Below are positions 21,336 to 31,750 of a stretch of 64,000 nucleotides of DNA, one piece after another (position 1 is the stretch's first letter; each line of letters starts with the position of its first letter). The DNA comes from Crambe crambe (Eukaryota > Porifera > Demospongiae > Poecilosclerida > Crambeidae). The position numbers were made by a program, and so were the translations under genes. Location of the stretch: the NCBI GenBank assembly GCA_963924555.1, contig OZ004584.1, positions 2,789,001 to 2,853,000 of the forward strand, given 5' to 3'. The notes under the pieces are model-generated. The model ran no database searches, had not been told where the DNA came from, and worked only from the letters and a program-made list of their open reading frames with translations.

Positions 21336-21888
21336 TCGCTACTCGGAATAGTACTTGATGATCATGCATGAGATTGCTAGCACTTCTGGACATCAATACA
21401 TGTCATCGCATGGCGTTTATTAATTATATAATTCAAAATTTGGCGCATGCACAAACGGTGGATACCATGCTCTCTTTTTCCCCAGGCTGGGTTCGAGGCT
21501 ATTGACTCGCTTGCTGAATTTTTTTGAACCGTATGTACATTAGCCATCCCTACTTTTTTTTTTCCTTTACTTGTAGCTATATATATATATATGGACATGC
21601 ACTTTGGGACTTAAAAGGGAGGTTTCCACTCTTCAGAGACTCAGTATGGTTTTGTTCCTTGAAAAAATGGGAAGTTTTTTGTATTACATCCTGAATCAGC
21701 TAACTATTATAGAAAGGTCCCACTGTAGATTGTGTTACAATGGACTATAGCTACCTTGATCGTTTAGGAGAGGGGATGTGAGAGTACTTTGAATGGATGT
21801 AGTAGATATAGATTGTGTAGAGTAGAAATAGAGTTGTTAGAAGGCAGAAAAGCCCTCCTGCCAAACATGCAGCAAACAACAGCAACAT

Positions 21889-22973
21889 TGTGAAGTAGCT
21901 AGCTAGTAATTTCAAATACTGCTAGCTACATATCATGTAGCTATAGTCTTAAAATGCTATTTATATATTAATCACTGCACTGACTGTGTGGAAGCTATAG
22001 CACAGACAATAGACTGTACATGTATAATTATTATGTAGAGATACCAATTAAGACTAATCACTATACCCATGTATGAACTGACTATGGAAACAAGAAAATT
22101 ACTTATTGTCTTGTGTTAGCAGCTTCCACAGTTAATAAGTTATGGTGACTGAGAGGTTTTTGGATGTTTTCAGGATTCAAACTTGATGTTTGTCAAATAA
22201 CCAATACCCTGTCCCATCTTCTTCAATAATGATGAAAGGGCATGGCTTGTGGTCATGGTGTACAAATTGTTATGGTTAGATCGAGTACAGTGCATGGATC
22301 CTATCAAGTAGCTGTACATTTCTGATATACAAGCATGCTGCAACATCAAGGTTGTATAAAATCATTCATTTTCTCATTCACTGAGTCATTGCAGATGCCA
22401 AGGAACATTGAAGAGGCAGCAGATTTCTACATCACTTTAGTCGAAGCCCAATTATGACTTTTCTGGCAGCAGTCCACTCATGCTTCTCCTATACTACATA
22501 CACACATTCTTATTTACGTATGCTGTCTGCTTGGTGGATGACCCATACATTTGAGGATGCTGGTGGGGAAGCTGGCTAATGGGCATGCTAGGGCTTGGTG
22601 GAAAATGTCATGTTTGAAAGACACTAAGTGTGGAAATGGAAAATGTCATATTTGACAGGCACCACCAAGTTTGGAAATGTAGTTTTCCAGAGCATCCACG
22701 TATATACTTTATAAAGTAGCATCCTATATTTTATAAAGTATATCATATACTTTATAAAGTAGCATCACACTTTTATGTAAAGTAAATGAAGAACGCTTAC
22801 AAAATACGTAGTTTTGATATAAATGGCAACAATAAGTATTGACCTTTTCCATTTCCAAACTTGATGTTTATCAAACAACCAATAGCTATCCAAATATGGC
22901 TTGTTGTCATGGTATATACAAATTCTCATGGTTAGAGTTGATGCTACTTTATAAAGTATATGATGCTATTATG
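21889..22973. other. Intergenic region upstream of P450 copy 2
   Basis: No gene recognised. It holds a diverged, expanded version of the ACTGACTGTGGAAGC hairpin family (about 21,980-22,140). It also has two copies of AAACTTGATGTTTGTCAAA-like sequence (22,176 and 22,858) and several TACTTTATAAAGTA palindromes (22,705-22,765 and 22,945). The last of these is the target region of the large composite array that follows. Confidence 0.45.
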
Positions 22974-23577
22974 ACAAGTGAGCGCAAAAAATTTCTTCTA
23001 AATAAAAAGGTTAAGTAGGGATAGCTTAAAATCTAGCTGGGCTATAATACTGCAGCATCATATGAAAACAATCCCTACATTTACATCCACTACCTATAGC
23101 TAGCTATGGCAGTTGTAAAAGTAGGGATTGTTTTCATATGAGGCTGCAGTATTATAGCCCAGCTAGATTTTAAGCTATCCCTACTTAACCTTTTTATTTA
23201 GAAGAAATTTTTTGCGCTCACTTGTTTCTATCCTTTTTTCTTAGTGCTTGAAGTTAGTGTAGCTATGTAAAGAATTGAGTGGCAGTATTGACTGTCACTT
23301 CAACTGAGAGTATGCATGCAGTGATTATTAATTCGACATGAATCTACAGTACTATAGTCTATACAAAGCCAGCTCTATATAAACCTTATCTTTTTTCTTT
23401 TGTAGGTACATACACAGTCTCTGGTTGAAGAATTTGTTTAGCTATTTAAGTTTTGTCTATTATTTAATATAAAACTTTACAGCAACAGCAATGTAGCTAG
23501 GCATGGTGAAGTGAGCTGACTACACTACAGTCAAGTACTGGCTATGAGCATCTGTACTGTAATTCAGCAAGGAGTGA

Positions 23578-26501
23578 CAAAGGCGGATCCACGAAGGGGC
23601 TAGGGGGGGCTTCAGCCCCCCCCCCCCCCATGCATGATCGATGCATGATCAGCTAGCTGCCGCGCGCGTGCATGCACTTATTAAATTGTGCGATGACATC
23701 TATGCCACACCCATCATGACTGCCAGCGTTCAACATGGGAGAACCGCCTCAAAAGAAGCTGAAACTCACCATCTTGGACTTTTTTCAAAAATCTGCTAAT
23801 GAATCCCCGCCTCAGGCTCGTGCTACTGATGATAATCCCGAGGTTGCCGGCATTGGTACGTCAACAAACCATCTGTACGAGAAGGTAGTTTCTCCCACTG
23901 ACAGAGAGTCAGTATCTGAAGATATTGGCCTTCCACCTGAGCCAGATTCTGGATCTACAAGTATTTCACCTCGTGAGTCAAGTCAGTTACCACAGTTACC
24001 AGTAGTTGGACCCTATGACTTTGGAACCTTAAGAACTAGCTTTTTGAGGGGTAGGCTCTCAGATGATGAGAAATACAAAGTTCTTAATCACCTAGACCAA
24101 CCACTTGAACACTATAATTTCCCAGCGGTCATGGAAGGTAGGCAGTTGCGAAGGTTTCAGAGCTCTTGGTTTTCAAAGTACCCATGGTTAACATACAGTA
24201 GATCAGAAAATGGTGGATATTGTGCATATTGTTTGGCATTTGCTTCATCAGTAAGAACAGGGGGGAATTTAGGTGCCCTAGTACAGTCTCCATTGGTTAA
24301 ATTCAAGAAAGCACTGGAAACCCTGGCATCCCATGAAAAAACTGAATATCATAAGGATGCCTACACTAGAGTAGTAGCTTTCATGGATTACATGTCTGGC
24401 AGACGTGAAAGTATTGCAGCACAACTTATTACTTCACATGCAGCACAAATACAGAGGAACAGAGAGGTTTTGAAGTCAATTATAGCAACAGTAGAAGTTT
24501 GTGGTCGCCAAGGAATTGCTTTGAGGGGTCATAGAGATGACAGCCGACATCTTGAAGATACAGATAATAATCCTGGCAACTTTCAAGCTCTGCTTAAATT
24601 TCGATGTGATGCTGGTGACACTGTTTTAGCTGAACATTTTAGCAAATGTGCTAGAAATGCAACTTATCGCTCAAAGACTACACAAAATGACATTATTGAA
24701 ATTCTTGGTGGAATAATCACTGAAACAGTAATAGCTGAAGTGCATGAAGCCAGATTCTTTGCTATCATTGCTGATGAAGTTCAGGATGCTGCTTCAATAG
24801 AGCAAATTACTTTTGTGTTAAGATATGTACACAAGGAAGGGGATTCATATGTTGTGAAAGAAAATTTCGTTGGATTCAAGGAGCAGCATCGTGAGATGAC
24901 CGGTGATGCTGTAGCAGTAACTATCCTTGAGAAATTAGATGAGCTTGGTTTAAAATGTGAGTATCTACGTGGGCAAGGATACGATGGAAGTGGATCAATG
25001 GCAGGTATAAGGAAAGGTGCCAGCAGTAGAATACTACAAAAGTATCCCTTGGCAACATATATTCATTGTTGTAGCCATATATTGAACTTGGCAATTGCTA
25101 GTTCATGTTCCCAAGTGCTTGTCCGCAACATGATGGGAAGTGTTAGTGAGGTATCTAAATTCTTTGAACATGGGAAGAGGCAAGATAAGCTGGTGGAAGT
25201 GATTGAAAAAGAATTACCAGATGTCAAGAAGAAACGAGTCAAGCCCCTCTGTAGAACCAGGTGGGTCGAACGGCATGATGCTCTGGAAGTTTTTGTGGAT
25301 TTATATCCTGTCATTGTTCAAGCTCTAGACGATATTGCACGTGGAGAAGATTTTGTTACCTGGAATCGAGACACTGTCAATGATGCAAATGGTTTGCTCT
25401 CTGCTATTGAAAGGTTCTCTTTTCTACTGACATTGATAGTGGTCTTCAGTGTCCTCAGTTACATCAAGGGTTTAACTTTGCTCCTCCAACAATCATCCCT
25501 GGACATTGTTCAGGGAATTCAATTAGTCCAAGAAGTGCAGGAACAGCTGAAAGAACTAAGAGAACAAATAGATGACTGGCATAAAATTTGGTTTCAATTG
25601 GCTGTGGATATGGCAGAAGAGGTAGGAACAGAGAAGCCGTCAATTCCACGTAGGTGCAACAGGCAAACACAGCGGGCCAATGTTGAGGCAGAAATCCCTG
25701 AAGTGTACTATAGAAGGTCTTTGACAATTCCCTTTCTGGATCATCTCCTACAGGAGTTGGATGATAGATTTTCATCTAATGCAAAAGTAGCAACTCTTGG
25801 GCTCTGTTTGGTTCCCAGTGTTATCTCCAAGACAGATGATTGGCAAACTAATGTTGAAGACCTTGCCTCACTCTACCAGATTGATTTACCTGCTCCACTC
25901 TCATTACAAACTGAGCTTCAATATTGGAAACGTAAATTCGTCCACTGTGAGCCAGATCAGTTATCAGATAGCCCAATAGATGCTCTAAATGAATGTGACA
26001 GTAGGCTTTTCCCAAATGTTTCCACCTTATTGAAAATACTAAGCACAATTCCTGTTACATCTTGTGAGGCAGAAAGGACCTTCTCTGCTCTACGCCGAGT
26101 AAAACCTTTCCTAAGAACAACAATGACAGAGGACAGACTCAGTGGTCTCACTCTATTACACATTCATCATAACATTTCAATAGATTTGGATGATGCAGTT
26201 AATCGCTTTGCAAGAAAACATCCAAGAAAACTACAATTATTATTGTAATAGAAAATAAAACAAAACATATTATATAGCTATATATATAATTTTTGGTGTG
26301 GTGTTTCTGTAGCTATCTATTAATGAAAAAATAAGCCTACAATTTTCTGGTGGGGTGTTTCTGTAGTTGAAAATATATATAAGCCTGTGAGGGACAAGCT
26401 TTGTTTTCTGGATCTACCCCTGAGAGGTGGGCATGGTTTCATAAAAAATTTTCTGCGCGCAAGTTAGCCCCCCCTTACTTTTTTTCCTGGATCCGCCCCT
26501 G
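23578..26501 (+). mobile_element. hAT element, 2,924 bp, 5-bp TSD, apparently autonomous
   Basis: Left end CAAAGGCGGATCCACG and right end CCTGGATCCGCCCCTG are inverted repeats. AGTGA flanks both sides (23,573-23,577 and 26,502-26,506). Other copies of the host repeat read AAGGAGTGACTGGAACATC with no insert, so the empty site is visible. A 5-bp TSD is known for a subset of hAT elements (hAT5). The left end has a G/C tract (GGGGGGGCTTCAG plus poly-C) that can fold. It carries the intact transposase gene at 23,735-26,248. Confidence 0.85.
23735..26248 (+). CDS. hAT-family transposase (ZMYM1-like, TTF zinc finger, DUF4371, dimerisation domain)
   Basis: Intact 837-codon ORF starting MGEPPQKKLKL (a basic, nuclear-localisation-like start). 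A TTF-type zinc finger lies around residues 140-210 (WFSKYPWL, YCAYCLAF, HEKTEYHKDA). The DUF4371-type core follows, with the presumed first acidic catalytic residue in IIADEVQD (near 346), the second in GYDGSGSM (near 415), and CCSHILNLAI just after. The C-terminal hAT dimerisation block has TSCEAERTFSALRRVK near 774, containing the catalytic Glu region. Cut-and-paste transposition in the nucleus. ATG is 157 bp inside the left TIR and the stop 253 bp before the right end. The length fits the family. Some host proteins derive from this group, but TIRs and TSD show this one is a transposon. Confidence 0.92.
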   Translation: MGEPPQKKLKLTILDFFQKSANESPPQARATDDNPEVAGIGTSTNHLYEKVVSPTDRESVSEDIGLPPEPDSGSTSISPRESSQLPQLPVVGPYDFGTLRTSFLRGRLSDDEKYKVLNHLDQPLEHYNFPAVMEGRQLRRFQSSWFSKYPWLTYSRSENGGYCAYCLAFASSVRTGGNLGALVQSPLVKFKKALETLASHEKTEYHKDAYTRVVAFMDYMSGRRESIAAQLITSHAAQIQRNREVLKSIIATVEVCGRQGIALRGHRDDSRHLEDTDNNPGNFQALLKFRCDAGDTVLAEHFSKCARNATYRSKTTQNDIIEILGGIITETVIAEVHEARFFAIIADEVQDAASIEQITFVLRYVHKEGDSYVVKENFVGFKEQHREMTGDAVAVTILEKLDELGLKCEYLRGQGYDGSGSMAGIRKGASSRILQKYPLATYIHCCSHILNLAIASSCSQVLVRNMMGSVSEVSKFFEHGKRQDKLVEVIEKELPDVKKKRVKPLCRTRWVERHDALEVFVDLYPVIVQALDDIARGEDFVTWNRDTVNDANGLLSAIERFSFLLTLIVVFSVLSYIKGLTLLLQQSSLDIVQGIQLVQEVQEQLKELREQIDDWHKIWFQLAVDMAEEVGTEKPSIPRRCNRQTQRANVEAEIPEVYYRRSLTIPFLDHLLQELDDRFSSNAKVATLGLCLVPSVISKTDDWQTNVEDLASLYQIDLPAPLSLQTELQYWKRKFVHCEPDQLSDSPIDALNECDSRLFPNVSTLLKILSTIPVTSCEAERTFSALRRVKPFLRTTMTEDRLSGLTLLHIHHNISIDLDDAVNRFARKHPRKLQLLL

Positions 26502-26729
26502 AGTGACTGAAAATAGCTAGCTAAAAGAAGACCTACGTGGCTCCGCCCATAAGCCCCGCCCCCTACTGACGTGCGCTTCAAAATGGCGTCGAAAGATTGG
26601 CGAGTGCTCGAATAGTGAAGTAGAGCCTTAGTCAAAACTAATAGCAAAAGATCAGCCTCTAGGTGCCGCTCTAACAGATGGCCAAAGCAGAATTTTGATG
26701 ACTATAGCCAGTAAGTCGGTACGTCGATC

Positions 26730-26766
<37 letters not shown>

Positions 26767-28517
26767 AAGTGAGCGCAAAAAATTCCTTCTGAATAAAAAG
26801 GTTAAGTAGGGATGGCCTAAAATCTAGTTGGGCTGTATAATGTACTGCAGCCTCATATGAAAACAATCCCTACATTTACATCCACTACCTATAGCTAGCT
26901 ATGGGCCGTTGTAAAAGTAGGGATTGTTTTCATATGAGGCTGCAGTACATTATACAGCCCAACTAGATTTTAGGCCATCCCTACTTAACCTTTTTATTCA
27001 GAAGGAATTTTTTGCGCTCACTTGTTTCTATTCTTTTTCTTTGTGTTTGAAGTTGAAAGTAAGGTACATACAGTCTCTGGAAGAATTTATTTAATTATTT
27101 AAGTTTTGTCTATTATTTTAATACAAAACTTTACAACAACAGCAATGTAAATGACATGTACATGGCATAGTGAAGTGAGCTGACTACACTACAGCCAAGA
27201 ATTATAATAGTACTATAGGATGAGCATCTATACTGCAATGCAGCAAGGAGTGTCAGGAACATCATCAGATGATAAGAATAAATAGCTAGCTAAATGAAGA
27301 CTTAGCTAAGCTTATTTTAGAGGCGAGGCTGTACTGTAGCCACACGTGCACTTATACGTGGCCCCGCCCATAAGCCCCGCCCCCTAGCGACGTGCGCTTC
27401 AAAATGGCGTCGAAAGATTAGCTAGTGTTCCGAGTGCTGAGCTCGAATAGTGAAGTAGAGCCTTAGTCAAAACTAATAGCAAAAGATCAGCCTCTAGGTG
27501 CCGCTCTAACAGATGGCCAAAGCAGAATTTTGATGACTATAGCCAGTAAGTCGGTACGTCGATCTTATTATCCTTATTATTATTATTATTATTATTACAA
27601 GTGAATGCAAAAAATTTCTTCTAAATAAAAAGGTTAAGTAGGGATAGCTTAAAATCTAGCTGGGCTATATAATGTACTGCAGCCTTGTATGAAAACAATC
27701 CCTACATTTACATCCACTACCTATAGCTAGCTATGGCAGTTGTAAAAGTAGGGATTATTTTCATACAAGGCTGCAGTACATTATATAGCCCAGCTAGATT
27801 TTAAGCTATCCCTACTTAACCTTTTTATTTAGAAGAAATTTTTTGCATTCACTTGTTTCTATCCTTTTTTCTTAGTGCTTGAAGTTGAATGTAAGTTGTG
27901 TATGTAAAGAATTGAGTGGCAGTATTGACTGTCACTTCAACTGAGAGTATGCATGCAGTGATTATTAATTTGACACGAGTCTACAGTACAAAGCCAGCTC
28001 TACATAAAACTTATCTTTTTCTTTTGTAGGTACATACACAGTCTCTGGTTAAAGAATTTGTTTAGCTATTTAAGTTTTGTCTATTATTTAATATAAAACT
28101 TTACAGCAACAGCAATGTAGCTTAATGATATGTGCATGGCATGGTGAAGTGAGCTGACTACACTACAGCCAAGTACTGGCTATAATACTACTATAAGATG
28201 AGCATCTGTACTGCAATTCAGCAAGGAGTGACTGGAACATCAGAATAATAGCTAGCTAAACGAAGACCTAGCTAGCTAGCTAAGCTTACGTGGCTCCGCC
28301 CATAAGCCCCGCCCCCTACCAACGTGCGCTTCAAAATGGCGTCGAAAGATTAGCTAGTGTCCCGAGTGCTCGAATAGTGAAGTAGAGCCTTAGTCAAAAC
28401 TAATAGCAAAAGATCAGCCTCTAGGTGCCGCTCTAACAGATGGCCAAAGCAGAATTTTGATGACTATAGCCAGTAAGCCGGTACGTCGATCTGATTATTA
28501 TTATTATTATTATTATT

Positions 28518-29213
28518 ATAAAGAAAAAGAACAAAAGTCAATTTTAGACATCGTTTTTTTCTTATGTTAGCGAATGAATTTTTGGTCTTTGAACATTCTC
28601 CTCTCTTCTTTGTAGATGTAATAATTCACTGTAGCCTTCTGAGAACCTGTAGAGTAAGGGTAGAAGAGAAAGAAGAGTTTTTAGTTTATACAGTCTTATG
28701 ACCTTTGACCCGCCATCCCTACTTAGAGAGTGCTAGCGCACTCTCTGATTATAAAGAAATTGAACAAAAGTCAATTTTAGACATCGTTTTTTTCTTATGT
28801 TAGCGAATGAATTTTCGGTTTTTGAACATTCTCCTCTCTTCTTGGTAGATGCAATAATTCACTATAGCCTTCTGAGAACCTGTAGAGTAAGGGTAGAAGA
28901 GAAAGAAGAGTTTATAGTTTATACAGTCTTATGACCTTTGACACGCCATCCCTACTTAGAGAGTGCTAGCGCACTCTCTGATAAAGAAAAAGAACAAAAG
29001 TCAATTTTAGACATCGATTTTTTCTTATGTTAGCGAATGAATTTTTGGTTTTTGAACATTCTCCTCTCTTCTTTGTAGATGTAGTAATTCACTGTAGCCT
29101 TCTGAGAACCTGTTGAGTAAGGGTAGAAGAGAAAGAAGAGCTTTTAGTTTATACAGTCTTATGACCTTTGACCCGCCATCCCTACTTAGAGAGTGCTAGT
29201 GCACTCTCTGATA
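28518..29213. repeat. Three modules of the 231-bp family
   Basis: Units at about 28,518-28,746, 28,747-28,977 and 28,978-29,213. Each runs from AAAGAAAAAGAACAAAAGTC through TATGACCTTTGAC to CCATCCCTACTTAGAGAGTG and ends at GCACTCTCTGATA. They differ from one another by several substitutions, unlike the near-identical trio at 10,431-11,123. Confidence 0.85.
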
Positions 29214-29214
29214 C

Positions 29215-29312
29215 TACTTTATAAGCTACTTTATAAAGTATATGATGCTACTTTATAAAGTATATGATGCTACTTTATAAAGTATGATGCTAGTACTTTA
29301 CAAAGTACTTAT
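29215..29312. repeat. Palindromic TACTTTATAAAGTA satellite, short array
   Basis: About four units of TATGATGCTACTTTATAAAG, each containing the 14-bp palindrome TACTTTATAAAGTA. The downstream sequence (TTATTAAGTTGACCCTACTT, CAATCATGTGATCAATCATG) recurs after the larger array at 51,106-51,420, so the two are duplicates with different repeat numbers. Confidence 0.85.
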
Positions 29313-29632
29313 TAAGTTGACCCTACTTTTACATTACAATGTATGCAATCATGTGATCAATCATGTCAATTGCCACAGCAATAGCTTTCATTCCCCACTA
29401 TTATAGCTAATACTTCTCTCTGCATGATCAGTGTCTTCAGTGGTGTATTCAGTATTATCAAATCAAAATAAGTAATAGCTAGCTACACATAACTATTTTA
29501 GTGATGCTGGCCTGGTAACTGTCGGTCAATATTTTATAGCATGTATGCAACTACCTTTTGTGGCTAGCTATTAAAGAATTATTAATGCTAGCTACCACTA
29601 TACTGTATATGAATTATTAAGTTTTAGTAGAC

Positions 29633-29702
29633 ACTGACTGTGGAAGCAACTAACACAGTCTATTGTCTTGAATGGACTGTGTTAGTAGCTTCCATAGTCA
29701 GT
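29633..29702. repeat. About 70-nt hairpin, miRNA-precursor-like (copy 1)
   Basis: The arms ACTGACTGTGGAAGCAACTA and TAGTAGCTTCCATAGTCAGT pair over about 28 bp with a few mismatches. The inner loop is near TATTGTCTTGAATG. Size and bulges are like an animal miRNA precursor, but the family is repeated (31,593, 50,099, 51,760, and a diverged copy at 21,980), which fits a tiny MITE at least as well. Confidence 0.5.
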
Positions 29703-29712
29703 GCATACATGT

Positions 29713-30046
29713 AGCTAGGTAATTATTATAAGAGAAAAGGCTTTTTTTAAATGAAAGGTGATGTAGGGATGACTAAAAACAGTTTACAAAAAAAATAAGG
29801 AACAATTATTTAAGGGAAGAAATCATGAAAAGAAAAGGTTTGATTTCATCAAGCCTATGAATGGAATTATTGTAGCTAATTGACATCTACCATAATACCT
29901 GCATCTGATTATAAATATTGACACCTCCTAATAGTGGAATATTAGAGGCTGTCCTCTTTTCAGAGATAAAAATCACATTTTAGGTCGTTAAGATTGTCCT
30001 TTTTCAGTACCCCAGAGTGAGCACCAAGTACATTCTATGTAATTAT
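29713..30046. other. Intergenic, MITE-derived fragments
   Basis: Contains AAATGAAAGGTGATGTAGGG and a CACCTCCTAATAGTGG-type block also found elsewhere in the window. Up to about 29,960 it parallels 51,850-52,080. No gene. Confidence 0.4.
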
Positions 30047-30491
30047 GAGTGCAAAAAATTTTCTTCTAGATAAAAAGTGAAGTAGAGATATAGCCATAAA
30101 ATTCAGCTGCATTCCTATCACTCCTAGCCCTCCTGATTTCAATAACCACGCCTCCCAACTTAAATCCCTACTCTTCACTCCCTCTTCAACAATAACCTAG
30201 GAGTGAAGTAGGAATAGTAGTTTTGTAATAATATTATTGCTGTGATTCTTGAGTTTGGTGATGGGTACAGGTATAAGGGGTTACTTGACTCACTTATTGC
30301 TGAAGGGGGAGTGAAGAGTAGGGATTTAAGTTGGGAGGTGTGGTTATTGAAATTAATAAAATTTGTGTAGTTGGAGGTGCACACACTGTGAGCAGACTGG
30401 CGTGGTTATTGAAATTAGGAGGGCTAGGAGTGATAGGAATGCAGCTGAATTTTATGGCTATCCCTACTTCACTTTTTATTTAGGTCACTTG
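30047..30491. mobile_element. Foldback MITE (GAGTGCAAAAAATT family) with an internal duplication
   Basis: Left GAGTGCAAAAAATTTTCTTC and right CCCTACTTCACTTTTTATTT are inverted. The inside has a second inverted pair around ACTCCCTCTTCAACAATAAC near 30,180-30,310. The segment GTTGGAGGTGCACACACTGT is present at 30,370 and again at 30,610, just outside the element, a sign of local duplication. No coding potential. Confidence 0.6.
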
Positions 30492-30868
30492 TTTCCATTC
30501 TTTTTCTTTGTAATTAGCTATTATATAGAAATTCATAACATAACCTTAATATTCCTCTTTTGTAAGTACGTAACACTGGATGTGGAAGATTATTGACAAA
30601 ATTAGTGTAGTTGGAGGTGCACACACTGTGAGCAGACTAGCTATAGCTATGTACAACCATGTAGGATGAGCATCTATACTGAGGAGTGGCCATCTGGCCA
30701 GAATAGATAGCAATCAACCTTGACCTTGCAACTGACTAGTGAATCTGTCATTAGCTTTCTCGGTTCAGCACTAGTAAGGTTATGAATCAACACTTGTACA
30801 TATCAGTAAAGGCCTTAAAAATTATATACGTACAAAATTAGGTCAATGGCAATCTTATTATAAACTGG

Positions 30869-31029
30869 CAGGGGTGTATCCACCACTCCGGTTGGTCCGG
30901 TTTTCACCGGACCACTTTTATTCTCCACACCTACAAAGCACCAAGCATGACTCAAGCAGATAAAATGTCCATCCAAAAATCTTCATACAAGCACACCGGA
31001 CCACTCAAAATTCTGTGGATACACCCCTG
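30869..31029. mobile_element. 161-bp hAT-like MITE
   Basis: The ends CAGGGGTGTATCCAC and GTGGATACACCCCTG are perfectly inverted. The flanks are ACTGG and ACTGT, a 5-bp TSD with one change. The body keeps an inverted CCGGTTGGTCCGG/GGTCCGGTTTTC motif. The identical-length mirror copy is at 50,736-50,896. Confidence 0.8.
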
Positions 31030-31192
31030 ACTGTATAGATCTTCCACTGAGATCAAATTCATTTTGACTCATACAATATTATGATGAAATCTCCAATGAA
31101 CTACATAGCTACAATACGTGAACTTTAACTTTTGATAGCATCCAGTTGCCTGTAATAAAATAATAGAGCATTACATCAAAAAAAGATGATGA

Positions 31193-31496
31193 ACAAGTAA
31201 AGGAAAAAATATTTATTCTAAATAAAAAAGAGAAGTAGGGATGGTTCAAAAAAGTTCAGCAACAAGAGAGTGAACTTCAGTCAAGTAACCCCTTACCCAT
31301 CACCAACTACGAGGTAACTATTCCTACTTCACTCCCTTAAATTATATCTCATCATGGGAGTGAAGTAGGAATTGTTGGCTCTTAGTTGGTGATGGGTAAG
31401 GGGTTACTTGACTCTCTTGTTGCTGAACTTTTTTGAACCGCACACAGCCATCCCTACTTCTCTTTTTTATTTAGAATAAATATTTTTTTCCTTTAT
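31193..31496. mobile_element. Foldback MITE, AAGTAAAGGAAAAAATATTT family
   Basis: A nearly perfect foldback of about 304 bp. AGAGAAGTAGGGATGG is mirrored by CCATCCCTACTTCTCT, and inside CCTTACCCATCACCAACTA is mirrored by TAGTTGGTGATGGGTAAGG. The mirror-arm copy is at 50,269-50,573. Confidence 0.8.
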
Positions 31497-31592
31497 TATA
31501 CTAGCTGTACTGGACAGAAGCTTCTTGGCCTATATATCAGGGCTCAGGCACCTAATTGTTGCATACAACCTCGATGTTGTAATTATACATGT

Positions 31593-31666
31593 ACTGACTG
31601 TGGAAATTACTAACACAGTCTATTGTCTTGAATAGACTGTGTTAATCTGTAGCTTTCACAGTCAGT
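31593..31666. repeat. About 74-nt hairpin, miRNA-precursor-like (copy 2)
   Basis: ACTGACTGTGGAAATTACTA pairs with the downstream GTGTTAATCTGTAGCTTTCA/CAGTCAGT arm around TATTGTCTTGAATAGA. It lies about 85 bp upstream of the P450 copy 3 start codon; the mirror copy has the same relation to P450 copy 4. Confidence 0.5.
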
Positions 31667-31750
31667 GCAGGGATTAATATATAAATAGCATTTTTTAAGC
31701 ATAATTATAATTACGTATGTAGCTAGCTATCACTAGTTAGCTACTTCATA

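Larger units (their letters stand above)
17107..21501. mobile_element. MULE-like element with TIRs, 9-bp TSD, RecQ fragment and nested LINE
   Basis: Left end TAGCTTCGAATCCAGCC and right end GGCTGGGTTCGAGGCTA are inverted repeats. The inversion continues through GGTATCCACTGTTTGCGCAT on the left. The flanks are TTGACTCAC (17,098-17,106) and TTGACTCGC (21,502-21,510), a 9-bp TSD with one mismatch. The equivalent place in the duplicate (49,621 onward) lacks the insert, and related MITEs read TTGACTCTC there. The same TIR family occurs at 60,944-61,680 with a 10-bp TSD; TSDs of 9-10 bp point to the Mutator superfamily. It carries a degenerate RecQ-like helicase segment and a complete LINE ORF. A short frame at 17,330 (SPYSKDIRWRI) resembles the N-terminus of Tc1-type transposases. 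Confidence 0.72.
12466..21888 (-). pseudogene. Cytochrome P450, CYP46-like, copy 2 (pseudogene)
   Basis: All 15 exons can be placed. From 5' to 3' on the minus strand: 21755-21888, 16691-16779, 16321-16530, 16139-16212, 16005-16091, 15758-15899, 15502-15656, 15146-15277, 14810-14872, 14595-14664, 14450-14534, 14274-14384, 13146-13234, 12893-12962, 12466-12606. Against the intact copy at 45,033-50,018 it has a 1-nt deletion in exon 2 (89 instead of 90 nt), a roughly 125-bp MITE fragment in exon 3, and a 5-nt deletion in exon 7 (155 instead of 160 nt). Each breaks the frame. Intron 1 contains a 4.4-kb MULE-like element with a LINE inside. The ExxR and heme-loop exons are still open. A functional product is very unlikely. 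Confidence 0.85.
22974..29213 (+). mobile_element. Composite hairpin element CE-3, tandemly expanded, with hAT insertion
   Basis: Three hairpin-plus-body units in tandem, each ending in a TTA microsatellite: 22,974-26,764 (enlarged by the hAT element), 26,765-27,596 and 27,597-28,517. Three modules of the 231-bp type follow (28,518-29,213). The foldbacks are at 22,974-23,225, 26,765-27,025 and 27,597-27,856. Bodies share CTTTACAGCAACAGCAATGT, ACTACAGCCAAGTACTGGCT and GCCGCTCTAACAGATGGCC. Both flanks are TACTTTATAAAGTA-type satellite, so the array sits inside that satellite. Apart from the hAT gene there is no coding sequence. Confidence 0.68.
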
